Notes under the pieces: generated by a model
Told to the model about the DNA's origin: nothing
What the model saw: only the letters and a program-made list of their open reading frames with translations
Database searches by the model: none
Position numbers and translations under genes: made by a program
Shown: positions 18,328 to 30,170 of the stretch, one piece after another
How the letters are laid out: every line of letters starts with the position of its first letter
Numbering within the stretch: the stretch's first letter is position 1
Assembly: GCF_014201315.1 (NCBI RefSeq)
Contig: NZ_JACHDY010000002.1
Location: 372,001-436,000 of the forward strand
Length of the DNA stretch: 64,000 nucleotides
Direction: 5' to 3'
DNA from: Edaphobacter lichenicola
GTDB taxonomy: Bacteria > Acidobacteriota > Terriglobia > Terriglobales > Acidobacteriaceae

Positions 18328-18954
18328 ATGCAACGTCCGTCTGAGCGACACTTTCAATGGCCCCTACAAAAGGTGGTTCTGCAGGGCTATTCTGTCCGTC
18401 TTGCTCCCGTCGACTACTCTCATCTCGACCAGCTTTCTCTTTGGTCAGGAGAGGAGGATATATGGCGGTACATGACTTTTGCGCGCCTTGCGTCGAGGGA
18501 CGAACTACAGGCTTGGATAGGCACTGCTATGGATGCCAATGAGCGAGGCACCGAGATGAACTTCGCGATCATCGACGAAACGAGTCAATCCGCAGTCGGA
18601 ACAACGAGCTTTTACCGGGTCGTACCGGAGCATAAGAGACTTGAAGTGGGAAAGTCCTGGTTAGGAGCTGCTTACCGGCGAACACACATCAACACGGCGG
18701 CAAAGTATTTATTGCTCAACCACGCCTTCGAAACGCTTCTGGCAAACAGGGTCGAGCTGAATACGGACGCAAGAAATGTTCTATCGCAACGTGCCATGGA
18801 ACGACTCGGCGCGGTGTGCGACGGAGTCTTGCGTTGCCACACGATTATGCGCGATGGCTTTGTTCGCGACACAATGAATTATTCCTTTACGATGAACGAC
18901 TGGCCCGCAACGAAGATCCGACTTCGGAGTCTACTGGAAACCCGTATCTCTTAG
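18328..18954 (+). CDS. GNAT family N-acetyltransferase, RimJ/RimL-like
   Basis: A 208-residue cytoplasmic protein with the RimJ/RimL type layout: VRLAPVDYSHLDQL at the start, VGTTSFYR beta strands, the segment KSWLGAAYRRTHINTAAKYL corresponding to the acetyl-CoA site, and RVELNTDARNVLSQRAMERL near the end. It would transfer an acetyl group from acetyl-CoA to an amine, often a protein N-terminus or small molecule. A purine-rich AAAGGAGG lies upstream, at a rather long spacing of about 14 bases. The 216 bases before it hold nothing that I can recognise. Confidence 0.88.
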   Translation: MQRPSERHFQWPLQKVVLQGYSVRLAPVDYSHLDQLSLWSGEEDIWRYMTFARLASRDELQAWIGTAMDANERGTEMNFAIIDETSQSAVGTTSFYRVVPEHKRLEVGKSWLGAAYRRTHINTAAKYLLLNHAFETLLANRVELNTDARNVLSQRAMERLGAVCDGVLRCHTIMRDGFVRDTMNYSFTMNDWPATKIRLRSLLETRIS

Positions 18955-19135
18955 GGCAAAACGCTAGTTGACGCCAAAAGGCCGATGCGCTCCGCGAAGG
19001 TTTACAGCAGTGCGTTCAGGTCGCCCACCTCGCGTGTAAATCGGCGATTGAGCAACAACTAAGCTTGCTCCTGCTTGCGGGTACGATGAATGCCGCGCTG
19101 GTAGACTTCTCGCACCAAACAAAGGGCGTTTCACG

Positions 19136-20008
19136 ATGCCATCGAAAGCTACGTCTGTCGTTATCAGGTCTGCCAGAGCCGAGGATGCCGCAACCTGTGG
19201 GCAGATCGATTATGACGCCTTCACCGCCATCAGCTCTGCTCATGGTTTTCCACCCGACTTCCCAACACCTGAGATGGCGATAAGTGTCATGTCCTCGTTA
19301 TTTTCAGACCCTGATTGTTATTGCGTTGTGGCAGAGATCGACGGCCAGATCGTCGGCAGCAACGTCCTTGACGAGCGCTCCATCATCCGCGGCATCGGGC
19401 CCATCACGATTCACCCTGGAGTACAAAATAAGGGGGTTGGCCGTCTGCTGATGCAGGCCGTGATGGATCGCGCCCATGATCGGGGAGCCGCCGGAGTGCG
19501 GTTGGTCCAGGCGGCCTTTCACAATCGCTCCCTCGCCCTCTATACCTCCTGCGGCTTCGACGTCCGCGAGCCGCTCTCCTGCCTCCAGGGACAGACTCGC
19601 GAACGCAGCGTCTCCGGATGCCAGGTGCGGCCCGCTACCCCGGCGGACGAAGATGCCTGCAACTCGCTCTCTCGCCGCGTTCATGGCTTCGACCGTGCCG
19701 TCGATCTGAAACAGGCCATCTCGCATGGCACAGCCCTGGTCGTCGAACGAGTAGGCCGCGTTACCGGATACAGCACCCATCTCGCCTTCTTTGGCCACTC
19801 CACGTCGGAGACAAATCCGGATATGCAGGCGTTGCTCGCCTCCGTAGACTCCTTTGCCGGCCCCGGAGTCCTCGTCCCCTCTCGCAACAGCGCGTTGCTG
19901 CGGTGGTGCCTGCAGAATGGTCTGCGAGTGGTTCAGCCCATGACGCTGATGACCGCCGGGCTCTATAACGATCCCGCCGGCGCCTGGCTGCCATCCATCC
20001 TGTTCTAG
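19136..20008 (+). CDS. tandem-GNAT acetyltransferase
   Basis: A 290-residue protein. Residues 7-140 form a complete GNAT domain with the acetyl-CoA signature IHPGVQNKGVGRLLMQAVMD and NRSLALYTSCGF. A second, degenerate GNAT-like half starts near residue 165 (VRPATPADEDACNSLSRRVH) and lacks a clear acetyl-CoA loop, so it may bind substrate or have lost activity. The gene lies 181 bases after the other GNAT gene but is not similar to it in detail. Substrate unknown. Confidence 0.88.
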   Translation: MPSKATSVVIRSARAEDAATCGQIDYDAFTAISSAHGFPPDFPTPEMAISVMSSLFSDPDCYCVVAEIDGQIVGSNVLDERSIIRGIGPITIHPGVQNKGVGRLLMQAVMDRAHDRGAAGVRLVQAAFHNRSLALYTSCGFDVREPLSCLQGQTRERSVSGCQVRPATPADEDACNSLSRRVHGFDRAVDLKQAISHGTALVVERVGRVTGYSTHLAFFGHSTSETNPDMQALLASVDSFAGPGVLVPSRNSALLRWCLQNGLRVVQPMTLMTAGLYNDPAGAWLPSILF

Positions 20009-20028
20009 CTTCCGGCCGGCACCTGCGT

Positions 20029-21042
20029 TTATCTGGGCATGGGAGTCTGCACGAAGTTAAAGGTGATCTGCGTGTTGACCTCTACTGGCCTTCCGTTGAG
20101 GAGCCAGGGGGTGTAGGTCCAGGTGCGTACTGCAGCAACCGCTGCGGCGGCAAGGTCGGAGTTTGACACCTTGACGAGCGTCAGCGATCGAACGTGCCCG
20201 TCACGCGCGATGGTCGCGTTCATCACGACCGAACCACTGCGATGGCCTACGGGATGCTCACCCCCGGTTTTATGCCCAGCCATCACGTTGCCGGGGACGG
20301 GAGTTGCGGGCTCCTCATTCTCAAGGGACGCAGGATCTATAGCAGGCGGTGTAAGGGTGGAATTGCTCTCCAACGCGCTTAGGTGAGATGTCGCCCTCTT
20401 ATGTCCGTTGTCGAGAACGGTTGCGTCCAGTGCAACCTCGCGTTTCTGAAAAACTCCCATGGTGTTCCGGATAACTGCCTGTGAGCCGAAGTCATAGCTC
20501 ATCCGCAGGGAAGTACTCCCTGGTGCGAAGCAGTAGGTTGGAAAAAGACCCAGCGGAGGCTGGGAGTCATCGTCGATCTTCCGAGCGAGCATGACACACT
20601 CGAGGGGGAGCTTCTCAACGGTAAGGTTACGGAGCACGGGTGTGGACTGGGATATATCTTTATCGCTCGGCATCGGGGCTACAACCTGACGGAGCAGAAG
20701 GTGTAGAAGAAACGGCGCCGAGTCTGCACCCTTCGTTCTGCTATAAACGTTGCCGCTGCGGATGATCGACGCGGTGTAGGAGGGGAAGGCATAGGTAGTC
20801 TGGTACGCAGCCGGGCTGGTCCACCACTCTTCAATGGTGCCCTGCTCGGTCGGCTGGCCCTTGTCGCTGAATAGCTGGACGTCGAGTTTGAGGTGCCACG
20901 GTTGAAGATCTGGACTGCCCAACCAACTGGAAGCTCCAGCTTGGCGGAGTCGCTCGGTGAGGGCGGCAGTGTCGGCGGCACGGGCGGCAGAGAGCAAACA
21001 GAGGCTCAGGAGAGCAGCTTGAGCAGACTTACGGATGAGCAT
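20029..21042 (-). CDS. secreted protein with C-terminal TonB-type domain
   Basis: A 337-residue protein. The ATG at 21042 is used because it gives a proper signal peptide (IRKSAQAALLSLCLLSAARA); longer frames to 21156 add a tail of 38 residues without export character. The central part is unknown, and residues from about 255 form a TonB C-terminal-like domain (NATIARDGHVRSLTLVKVSN, AAVRTWTYTPWLLNGRPVEV). There is no N-terminal anchor helix or proline-rich linker of a true energy transducer, so a role in TonB energy transfer is doubtful; a periplasmic or outer-membrane role is more likely. Confidence 0.8.
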   Translation of the reverse strand: MLIRKSAQAALLSLCLLSAARAADTAALTERLRQAGASSWLGSPDLQPWHLKLDVQLFSDKGQPTEQGTIEEWWTSPAAYQTTYAFPSYTASIIRSGNVYSRTKGADSAPFLLHLLLRQVVAPMPSDKDISQSTPVLRNLTVEKLPLECVMLARKIDDDSQPPLGLFPTYCFAPGSTSLRMSYDFGSQAVIRNTMGVFQKREVALDATVLDNGHKRATSHLSALESNSTLTPPAIDPASLENEEPATPVPGNVMAGHKTGGEHPVGHRSGSVVMNATIARDGHVRSLTLVKVSNSDLAAAAVAAVRTWTYTPWLLNGRPVEVNTQITFNFVQTPMPR

Positions 21043-21184
21043 TAAGGCGAGTCTATCGAGGTTACGGCGGCAGGACAATTGAGAAAATAAGATTCCGTAG
21101 TCATGCTGAGCCGGCGCTCCCGAAGAGTTGGCTTTTCGGAAAGTTCCCGATATCAAATCCCGAAACCACCCAACCCAGGGGTCC

Positions 21185-23701
21185 CTACCAGCTCAAAGTC
21201 ACAACACTCTGCTGGTAGCCGGTCCCCTGCGGAAACTTCACCACCAGCTTCTCCAACTCGGCACCCTTGCCGGCTGCCGTGCCCACAATCGTTCCGCCTT
21301 CAACATGGAGATTCAGCTTGGCCGCATTCCGCCGAACCGTCAGTTCAACGGTCGCGCCCGCCTTTGCCTCGAGCTCCAGCTTCAGCGAGTGCGCCTCCGA
21401 GACCTCGCTCAGCACCTTCATCTGCGCCGTCCGCGCTCCTGGCAGCGGCAACCCATGCGGCACCGCAACCTCAACCGCCGGGAGCGCAAAGACCACCGAC
21501 GAACCCTCCGCCGAAGCCCGCGAATCCGTCCCCACACCGGCCAGCCGAACCGCAGGCCCCGAGAGCGTATTCACCTTCACCACCAGACCGCGCGCCTCAC
21601 GCTGATACTCCAGCGAGCACACAGACGCACCCACGTGAAGTCTCTCAACCACAGCATGAACCCAATCGGCAGGAAGATGCGGATCAAGATGAATCGAGCT
21701 CGCAAGTCCGTCTACATCGACGCCAAACAGTCCACGCAACGTGGGAGTGATCACCATCGCCGAAGACCAGAGCTGATGACTCGTACTCCGCCCGAAAGGC
21801 TGGAAGAAAGCACCAGACAACAACTCAGTCACCGCACCCAGATCCTGCGCCGTAGTCAGATCCGCGTTCTGCATCAAGTGCGCGTACCCGGCCAGAGGAT
21901 GTCCCGCCCGATACTCCGCCACCGACGCCCACCCGGTAAACAAAGGCCACACCGACCCCTGGTGATAGCTGATCGGATCATAGAAAGGATCGCTCTCTGC
22001 CACATCCCTCAGACCCCAGTCCGTAGAAAAATCATGCGAAGCCCACCGCCGAAAGCTAGCCTGCGGATGAGCCAGCCCTTCACCACCGTTCCACCACGCA
22101 ATCGCCGGATAGACCGTGGCAGCGCGGTCAAGCGACCCATCAGCGTTCCGGCTAAACGCATAGGCCTGCCGCGAAGCATCGTAGTACTCCGCCTCAATCT
22201 TCTTCGCCAACTCCGCGGCACGAGCGCTGGCAGTATCAGCCGTAGCCTTGTCCCCCAGCAACCCAGCCAGCTTCGCCATCGCAGCCGAAGCCTGCTGATC
22301 CAGCAGCGCAAGATAAATCTCCTGGTGCGGCATCCCGGTCGGCCAGCTCTCCACCCACCCGGTCCCCTGCGAGTTGTCATAGATCCCGTCACCATCGGTG
22401 TCATGGGTCGTCTCAAAACGCCAAGCCTTCTCAACGATTTCTCGATGCTGCCGAAGAAAGTTCACATCCCCGCTCGTCCGCACGTAGTCCAGCATCGCCG
22501 TCAGAAACAGCGGCGTCGAATCAGCAGCAGCATAAGCGTAAGAGAAGTTCTTCCAGTCAAAGTAAGCCGCAGTCTGCGGATACTCGTGCATGATCTTCCC
22601 ATCATCACGCTGCCGCTTCATCAGGAACTCAAGCTCGTCGCGAGTCAACCCAAAGTCGCCAAAGCCATTCACCGCATAGAGCGTATACAAGCTGTCGCGA
22701 CCAAAGTACCACCCAAAACCAGGCCTCGCCGAATCGCCCGAGGAGTAATATCCCGCGACCAACCCGATCTCGCCGCCAGGCTGCGCCTTCGCCCGCAACT
22801 GCTCAATCGACATCTCAGCCCAGGCGAAGTCGTCGTCCAATCCAGCATCCGGAGTGCGAATCGCCGTCAGGCTATCTCTCATCCCGGCATATCGCGCCGC
22901 GTGCTTCGCATACGCCTGCGGCAAAGTGGCATTCAACCGCTCCAGCTTCCCCTGAAGCGTGGCGTTGGTAGCTGTCTCCACCGTATCTCCCATCGCCATC
23001 AGCAACGGGAAGTAGCGATTCGTATCCCGCTTCGGATCGTAGTGCAGCTTCAGCTCCAGCGGATAAACTCGCGGCTTCTCCTGGTATGGAGCGAGAATCC
23101 CAGGCTGTGTATTTGGCATCGCCAAAGCTCCCGCAAGATTGGGAAAGTCAGTATGCAACACATAGAACCCGCCATCCTGCTGCTTCACCCACTCCGCCGA
23201 CGGAACCCCCTGGCTGCGCTGAGGCCACATCGGCCGCATCTCCGGCGTAAAGCTGAAGGTCAAATCCATCGGCCGCGTCGAGTCGATCTGAAACATCACC
23301 ACCGCGCCCGTGCCATCCTCCGCATCGTCCTGCGCAAACATGATCTGCCTTACTGTGAATGCGATATGCGAATACGTAATCACCGTGTGGTCGGGAGACA
23401 CCTCGATCTCCGCCGCATCCGCATTCAGGTCGATCGGAACCGAGTAGCCCTCCACATCCGCTCGAATCGCGAAGTGGCTAAGCAGCTTGACCGGCAACAC
23501 CCACGCCTCAAACGTCCCCTCCTGCTGCCCTGTCATTACCCCCTGTGTCCCCGCCACAGTAAATGGCTTCCCCGCTTCAACATGACGTCGAATCGTCAGC
23601 GCACCATCGTTCATTGGAAACGCATCGACCGGCCGCAAAGCTCCCGTCTGGGCGGCCGCAATCCCCCCAAGCATGACCACCCCAGCAAAAGCAGCTCTCA
23701 T
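21185..23701 (-). CDS. secreted six-hairpin glycosidase, amylo-alpha-1,6-glucosidase (debranching)-like
   Basis: An 838-residue protein with a short signal peptide (FAGVVMLGGIAAAQT). The N-terminal half is a beta-sandwich domain. From about residue 320 there is an (alpha/alpha)6 barrel: GFGWYFGRDSLYTLYAVNGF, then GKIMHEYPQTAAYFDW, and SYHQGSVWPLFTGWAS, all typical of glycogen-debranching/GH63-like enzymes with acidic catalytic residues in these segments. A beta-rich C-terminus ends the protein. It would act on branched alpha-glucans outside the cytoplasm and would fit the nearby GH13 pair, although transcription is opposite. The long plus-strand frame over this gene is its shadow. Confidence 0.87.
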   Translation of the reverse strand: MRAAFAGVVMLGGIAAAQTGALRPVDAFPMNDGALTIRRHVEAGKPFTVAGTQGVMTGQQEGTFEAWVLPVKLLSHFAIRADVEGYSVPIDLNADAAEIEVSPDHTVITYSHIAFTVRQIMFAQDDAEDGTGAVVMFQIDSTRPMDLTFSFTPEMRPMWPQRSQGVPSAEWVKQQDGGFYVLHTDFPNLAGALAMPNTQPGILAPYQEKPRVYPLELKLHYDPKRDTNRYFPLLMAMGDTVETATNATLQGKLERLNATLPQAYAKHAARYAGMRDSLTAIRTPDAGLDDDFAWAEMSIEQLRAKAQPGGEIGLVAGYYSSGDSARPGFGWYFGRDSLYTLYAVNGFGDFGLTRDELEFLMKRQRDDGKIMHEYPQTAAYFDWKNFSYAYAAADSTPLFLTAMLDYVRTSGDVNFLRQHREIVEKAWRFETTHDTDGDGIYDNSQGTGWVESWPTGMPHQEIYLALLDQQASAAMAKLAGLLGDKATADTASARAAELAKKIEAEYYDASRQAYAFSRNADGSLDRAATVYPAIAWWNGGEGLAHPQASFRRWASHDFSTDWGLRDVAESDPFYDPISYHQGSVWPLFTGWASVAEYRAGHPLAGYAHLMQNADLTTAQDLGAVTELLSGAFFQPFGRSTSHQLWSSAMVITPTLRGLFGVDVDGLASSIHLDPHLPADWVHAVVERLHVGASVCSLEYQREARGLVVKVNTLSGPAVRLAGVGTDSRASAEGSSVVFALPAVEVAVPHGLPLPGARTAQMKVLSEVSEAHSLKLELEAKAGATVELTVRRNAAKLNLHVEGGTIVGTAAGKGAELEKLVVKFPQGTGYQQSVVTLSW

Positions 23702-23779
23702 CGGCTCCTACACCTCAAAAGACCACCAGTCTACATGCTGCCGTGTTCTCTAACGACGAAGTACGATGCGACTGATAAG

Positions 23780-24373
23780 ATGCCGCACATGCTTCGTAAA
23801 TTCCTCTGCTCCATCTCGTTGCTGGCCATCGCGATCTACTTTGGGCACGCCGCATCTCCAACGTCCGGTCGGTACCAGAGTGATTCAGCCGCCATGGCTG
23901 GAACAAAGACGCTTACCGCCACAGAAGCAACGAAGTTCCTGCCCGCCACGGTCTTTTTCCGAGGTCAGAGCGCGCCCATTCAAGCCAGAAACTCTGGCGG
24001 AGTGCAATTCGCGAAAGACGCGCTTCTTCTCGTCGCCCTGGTGGATACCGCAGGCTACTCAAGTTCGGTGCAGGAGAAATATCAGGCTTATCTCATCACA
24101 GAGGCGTCAATCGACATCGAAGGGCATTCACTCAAGCCAGGAGCCTATGGCTGCGGATTTGTTGGCGGCAATACCTTCGTCGTCATGGACATCGGAGGCC
24201 ACGATCTCTTCTCCGCACCCGCCGCCAAAGACGCCGCCCTCCGTCGCCCCACTCCTCTGCAGATCTTGCCCGCACCCAGCGGTACGGGATATCGCCTTTA
24301 CGTCGGTCGCGACTATGTCGACTTTGCGCAGGCTCCCGTTGAGTGGAGCAACCCCACTCCCCCTCATCCGTGA
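23780..24373 (+). CDS. hypothetical secreted protein
   Basis: I do not recognise the family. The 197-residue product has a signal peptide (LRKFLCSISLLAIAIYFGHA), a Thr/Ala-rich segment, then a compact beta-rich part (GYGCGFVGGN-like GAYGCGFVGGNTFVVMDIGG). The ATG at 23780 or that at 23789 could be the start. Sixteen bases separate its stop from the TPR gene, suggesting co-transcription with the CRTAC1 group. The same frame runs on upstream over the minus-strand glycosidase gene, but that part is not coding. Confidence 0.8.
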   Translation: MPHMLRKFLCSISLLAIAIYFGHAASPTSGRYQSDSAAMAGTKTLTATEATKFLPATVFFRGQSAPIQARNSGGVQFAKDALLLVALVDTAGYSSSVQEKYQAYLITEASIDIEGHSLKPGAYGCGFVGGNTFVVMDIGGHDLFSAPAAKDAALRRPTPLQILPAPSGTGYRLYVGRDYVDFAQAPVEWSNPTPPHP

Positions 24374-24389
24374 TTACAATCGGGCTCAG

Positions 24390-26216
24390 ATGCAACACTT
24401 CCAGACACGCTCGCTTCTGTTATGTATCGCCTTCGCGGCTGTTCAGCTAGCGCAGGCACAAACGAACTCCGCGCCGGCAGCTTCTTCACAGACCTCTCCG
24501 ACCGGCAGAGTGAAGGAAGCTGAAGAAGCATTTCGTGCCGGGTCCACAGCCTATCTTAAGAATGATCTGCTCTCCGCCCACATTCAGTTTGCCAAAGTGG
24601 TCAAACTAGCCCCTGAGGTTGCCGCCGGCCACACCGCCTTTGGCACAGTCCTACTTGCCGAGGGAGACCTCGCATACGCTGCGAATCAACTCGAACTGGC
24701 CCACAAACTCGATCCGCAGAACTCAGATGCCACACTCAACCTGGCGATCGCTTACTCTCAGCTTCGCGAATATCAGAAATCAATACATATGTTTCAGCTC
24801 CTCGACGAAACGAAGAGCGATGCAGTACAGGCACTCACGCCGCAAGCCTCCATCGCCTACGCCGCCGCCCTCGCAGCGACGGGAGAACCTGCCACCGCTC
24901 AAAAAAAATTGGAGGCGGCTCTCAATAATTCGCCTGATAACGCTGCTCTACACGATAGTCTGGGCACCATCCTCGCACAACAGCAGACCTACAGTGACGC
25001 CACAGTTCAGTTTCAGCGTGCTGTCTCGCTGGAGCCATCGCTGGCATCCGCGCATTATCACCTCGGCTCCATCTTTCTCAATCAAGGCAACCTCGCAGAC
25101 GCGGTCAGCGAACTCACCAAAGCGAATGACCTGTCCAAAGAAAATGCCGAGTATGCGTCGCAACTTGGCCGTGCCCTACGCGCGAACGATCAGGAGGACG
25201 AGGCACTTACCGTACTGCGACATGCGCTGGTCGTTGACCCAGCATCGACAGACATCAAATACGAACTCGCCCTCGCCCTGCAAGCGAACGACAACCCCCG
25301 CGAAGCTATACCTCTCTTTCAACAGGTCGCTGCGGCGCGACCTCAGGATTCAGCCGTACTCACGAACCTGGGACTCGCTCTCGTACAGACAGGCGACGCA
25401 AAGGGAGCCATCCTCTTCTACCTTCGAGCCCTTGCACTGGATGAGAAAAATCCGACCCTGCGCCAGGATCTTGGCGTCGCTTATCTTCAGCAGAGCGATC
25501 TCAACCACGCCATAGAGCAGTTTCGTGCAGGTCTCCTGTTCGAACCTGACAACTCACACCTCCACTACGATCTCGGACTGGCCCTGAAGTTGAAAGACGA
25601 TCCAACCGCGGCGGTCGCGGAGTTCCTTCGCGCGGAGCAACTCGATCCGAAGTTGCCTGATCCGCCCTACACGCTCGGCGTACTCTACATGCAGCTCGGA
25701 CGTTTTGCAGAATCTCAGGTCGAACTTGAGAACGCCACCGCGCTACGTCCCAACAACGGCGAGGCCTGGGCTCTACTTGGCAATGTCTACAAAAACAATA
25801 ACGAGCCCGAAAAGGCCGCATCAGCCTTGCGACGTGCCATCGATCTTCTACCCAACCAACCCAGTCCACACATCAGCCTTGCCGCCATCTTGAGCCAGCA
25901 GGGAGACTCTGAAGGCGCAGCCGCCGAACGCAAGAAAGCCGCATCCCTCAGCCGTATCGCTGTCAGTCGACAACGTGCCAACTTTGCCCTCGATAGCGGC
26001 AGGGCCCTTCTGAAGCAAGGCAAGACTGCCGATGCGATATTTCAATTGCAAAACGCAGTCGAAGCAGACCCAAACTACAGCGAGGCACACTCCGCGTTGG
26101 CCGATGCTCTCGACAGACAGGGACGAAGCGCCGATGCCGCTCTCGAACGACAAAAAGCCAAGAAGCTTCTCGCGAATACTTCCTCTGCTGGTGAGGTCCC
26201 TTCCGCTCATCCATAG
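24390..26216 (+). CDS. secreted tetratricopeptide-repeat protein
   Basis: A 608-residue protein with a signal peptide (RSLLLCIAFAAVQLAQAQ) and about fifteen TPR units (for example LGVLYMQLGRFAESQVELEN and LGNVYKNNNEPEKAASALR). It matches the product of 5916-7694 in length, repeat layout and ending, so the two are paralogues. As there, a CRTAC1 gene follows on the same strand, 170 bases downstream. It probably acts as a periplasmic scaffold for the CRTAC1 proteins; this is inferred from the conserved pairing. Confidence 0.93.
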   Translation: MQHFQTRSLLLCIAFAAVQLAQAQTNSAPAASSQTSPTGRVKEAEEAFRAGSTAYLKNDLLSAHIQFAKVVKLAPEVAAGHTAFGTVLLAEGDLAYAANQLELAHKLDPQNSDATLNLAIAYSQLREYQKSIHMFQLLDETKSDAVQALTPQASIAYAAALAATGEPATAQKKLEAALNNSPDNAALHDSLGTILAQQQTYSDATVQFQRAVSLEPSLASAHYHLGSIFLNQGNLADAVSELTKANDLSKENAEYASQLGRALRANDQEDEALTVLRHALVVDPASTDIKYELALALQANDNPREAIPLFQQVAAARPQDSAVLTNLGLALVQTGDAKGAILFYLRALALDEKNPTLRQDLGVAYLQQSDLNHAIEQFRAGLLFEPDNSHLHYDLGLALKLKDDPTAAVAEFLRAEQLDPKLPDPPYTLGVLYMQLGRFAESQVELENATALRPNNGEAWALLGNVYKNNNEPEKAASALRRAIDLLPNQPSPHISLAAILSQQGDSEGAAAERKKAASLSRIAVSRQRANFALDSGRALLKQGKTADAIFQLQNAVEADPNYSEAHSALADALDRQGRSADAALERQKAKKLLANTSSAGEVPSAHP

Positions 26217-26374
26217 AGGCGGCACTACAGTGCATCAAACCGTTTTTCTCTCGGCAGACTAGGCTTCTCTACAGTTCTCACCGATTTCAAGACTCTCTTT
26301 CAACCCGTTCCAATTTTGTGATTACAATTACCACGCGAAGAGAACCTCGAACACCAGTGCCGGGCCATTGCCTC

Positions 26375-26379
26375 AGGAG
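26375..26379 (+). promoter_or_regulatory. ribosome-binding site for a TTG start
   Basis: AGGAG lies seven bases before the TTG at 26387. That start puts the twin-arginine motif at the N-terminus, whereas the upstream in-frame ATG at 26318 would add 23 residues of no signal character. Confidence 0.6.
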
Positions 26380-26386
26380 CGTCCAT

Positions 26387-28272
<1,886 letters not shown>

Positions 28273-28276
<4 letters not shown>

Positions 28277-30009
28277 AGCTTCGGCTCCTTCTTCAAACCG
28301 CGGCCATCATCCTCTTTGCGGCGACCGCATTCGGAGCGCAGCAGCCCTACCCACCAACGACCGATCATCCTCCCCCAGCGTGGTTTGTGGATGTCGCCTT
28401 GAAGGCTGGTATCACCGTTCGCGACGTCAATGGGAGCGTCGAGTCCAAGCGTTACATCATCGAGGCCACTGGCTCCGGCGTCGCCATCCTCGACTACGAC
28501 AACGACGGTTGGCCCGACATCTTCCTCGTCAACGGCACCAACCTGCCTGGCACAGCCTCCGCAGCCGGCCACACAAAGCCCACCAATCATCTCTTCCACA
28601 ACAATCATGACGGCACCTTCACCGACGTCACCGTAAAGGCAGGCCTCGTCTCGACAGGATGGGGGCAGGGAGCATGCGTTGGAGACTATGACAACGACGG
28701 ATTCGACGACATCTACGTCACCGGCTACGGCAAAAACCGCCTCTTTCACAACCAGGGCAATGGAACCTTCGAGGAGGTAGCGGAGCAGGCAGGTGTCGCC
28801 GGTACAGGCAAGGAGTGGGGCACCGGCTGCGCCTTCATCGACTACGATCGCGACGGCAAGCTGGACCTGGCCGTCGCCAACTACGTGCACTTCGACCTCG
28901 CTCGCACCCCAACACCCGGCCAAACCTCAGGATGCATCTGGAAGGGAGTACCCGTCATGTGCGGCCCACGCGGCCTCGAAAGTGCACCGAACATCCTCTA
29001 CCACAACCTAGGCGGCGGAAAGTTTGCAGATGTCAGCAAGCCCAGTGGATTCGAGCGAACACAAGGCCACTACTGCTTCTCCATCACCACGCTCGACTAT
29101 GATGATGATGGCTGGCCCGATCTCTACGTCGCCTGCGACTCCACACCCGCCATCCTCTATCGAAACAACCACGATGGGACCTTCAAGGACACTGCCGCCG
29201 ACGCCGGCGTAGCCTTCAACGAAGACGGTCGCGAACAGGCCGGAATGGGATCCACCGCGGCCGACTACGACGGCGACGGCAGACTAGACCTCTTCAAAAC
29301 CAACTTCTCCGACGACACCTCCACCCTCTATCGCAACAATGGCGACGGCACCTATACCGACATGACCTTCGCCGCGGGCCTTGGCATCAACACCGATGCC
29401 CTCGGCTGGGGCGCAATGTTCGCCGACGTCGACAACGACGGATGGCCCGACCTTCTCGTCGTTAATGGCCACGTCTATCCCGAGGTTGACTCCGCAAAAC
29501 TAGGTTCCTCTTATCGCGAGCCTCGCTTCCTCTACAACAACCTGGGCAACGGTAAGTTCCGCGACATTAGCAAGACCTCCGGCCCTGGGCTCGTCGATCC
29601 ACGCTCCAGCCGCGGACTCGCCATCGCGGACCTCTTCAACGACGGCCGCCTCGAAGCCGTGATTAACAACCTAAGCGATCGCCCAATGCTTCTAGTCAAC
29701 CTCGCGAAGAATCAGAACCACTGGCTCGGCCTTCATCTCATAGGTACATCCTCCAACCGCGATGCTATTGGCGCGCGCGTAACCTTGAAATCCGCAAAGC
29801 GCCTCTGGGTAGACGAGGTTCGTGGTGGCTCCAGTTACAACTCGTCAAGCGATCTCCGTCTCCACTTTGGCCTCGGCGCGGAGACGCACCTCACTAGCAT
29901 TCAGATTCGCTGGCCCAACGGACAAATGGAGATCTTTGACCCTCCCACGTCGTTAGATCGCATCATCAATCTGACCGAGGGAGATGGCCACGTGCCATCA
30001 GCGAATTAA
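28273..30009 (+). CDS. secreted CRTAC1 family protein
   Basis: A 578-residue protein with a Sec-type signal (KLRLLLQTAAIILFAATAFGA) and not a Tat signal, unlike the preceding gene. FG-GAP repeats with DYDNDGWPDIF and DYDNDGFDDIY calcium loops fill residues 50-430, and an ASPIC/UnbV domain ends the protein (VRGGSSYNSSSDLRLHFGLG). It starts within the stop of the previous gene. Two differently exported homologues in one operon would imply partners that mature separately before meeting in the envelope. Confidence 0.93.
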
Positions 30010-30170
30010 AAAATAGCGGCAGTGCAAACAACGCTCGCAACCACTCTTCCAAGGTCTATGGTAAACATGATGCTGCGTCAACCATCCGGGAAACCGATGC
30101 AGAGAGGAAGGACTTAGCTTCTCCTGCGAATTCGAAACTGGAAGACTATGAAGACTATAAGGACACGCTC

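Noticed and set aside
21128..23780. Very long plus-strand open frame (about 880 codons) over the debranching-type gene
   Set aside because: Its product is Arg/Pro/Leu-rich without domains, and the minus strand carries a well-supported glycosidase. Only the part from 23780 on is a gene.
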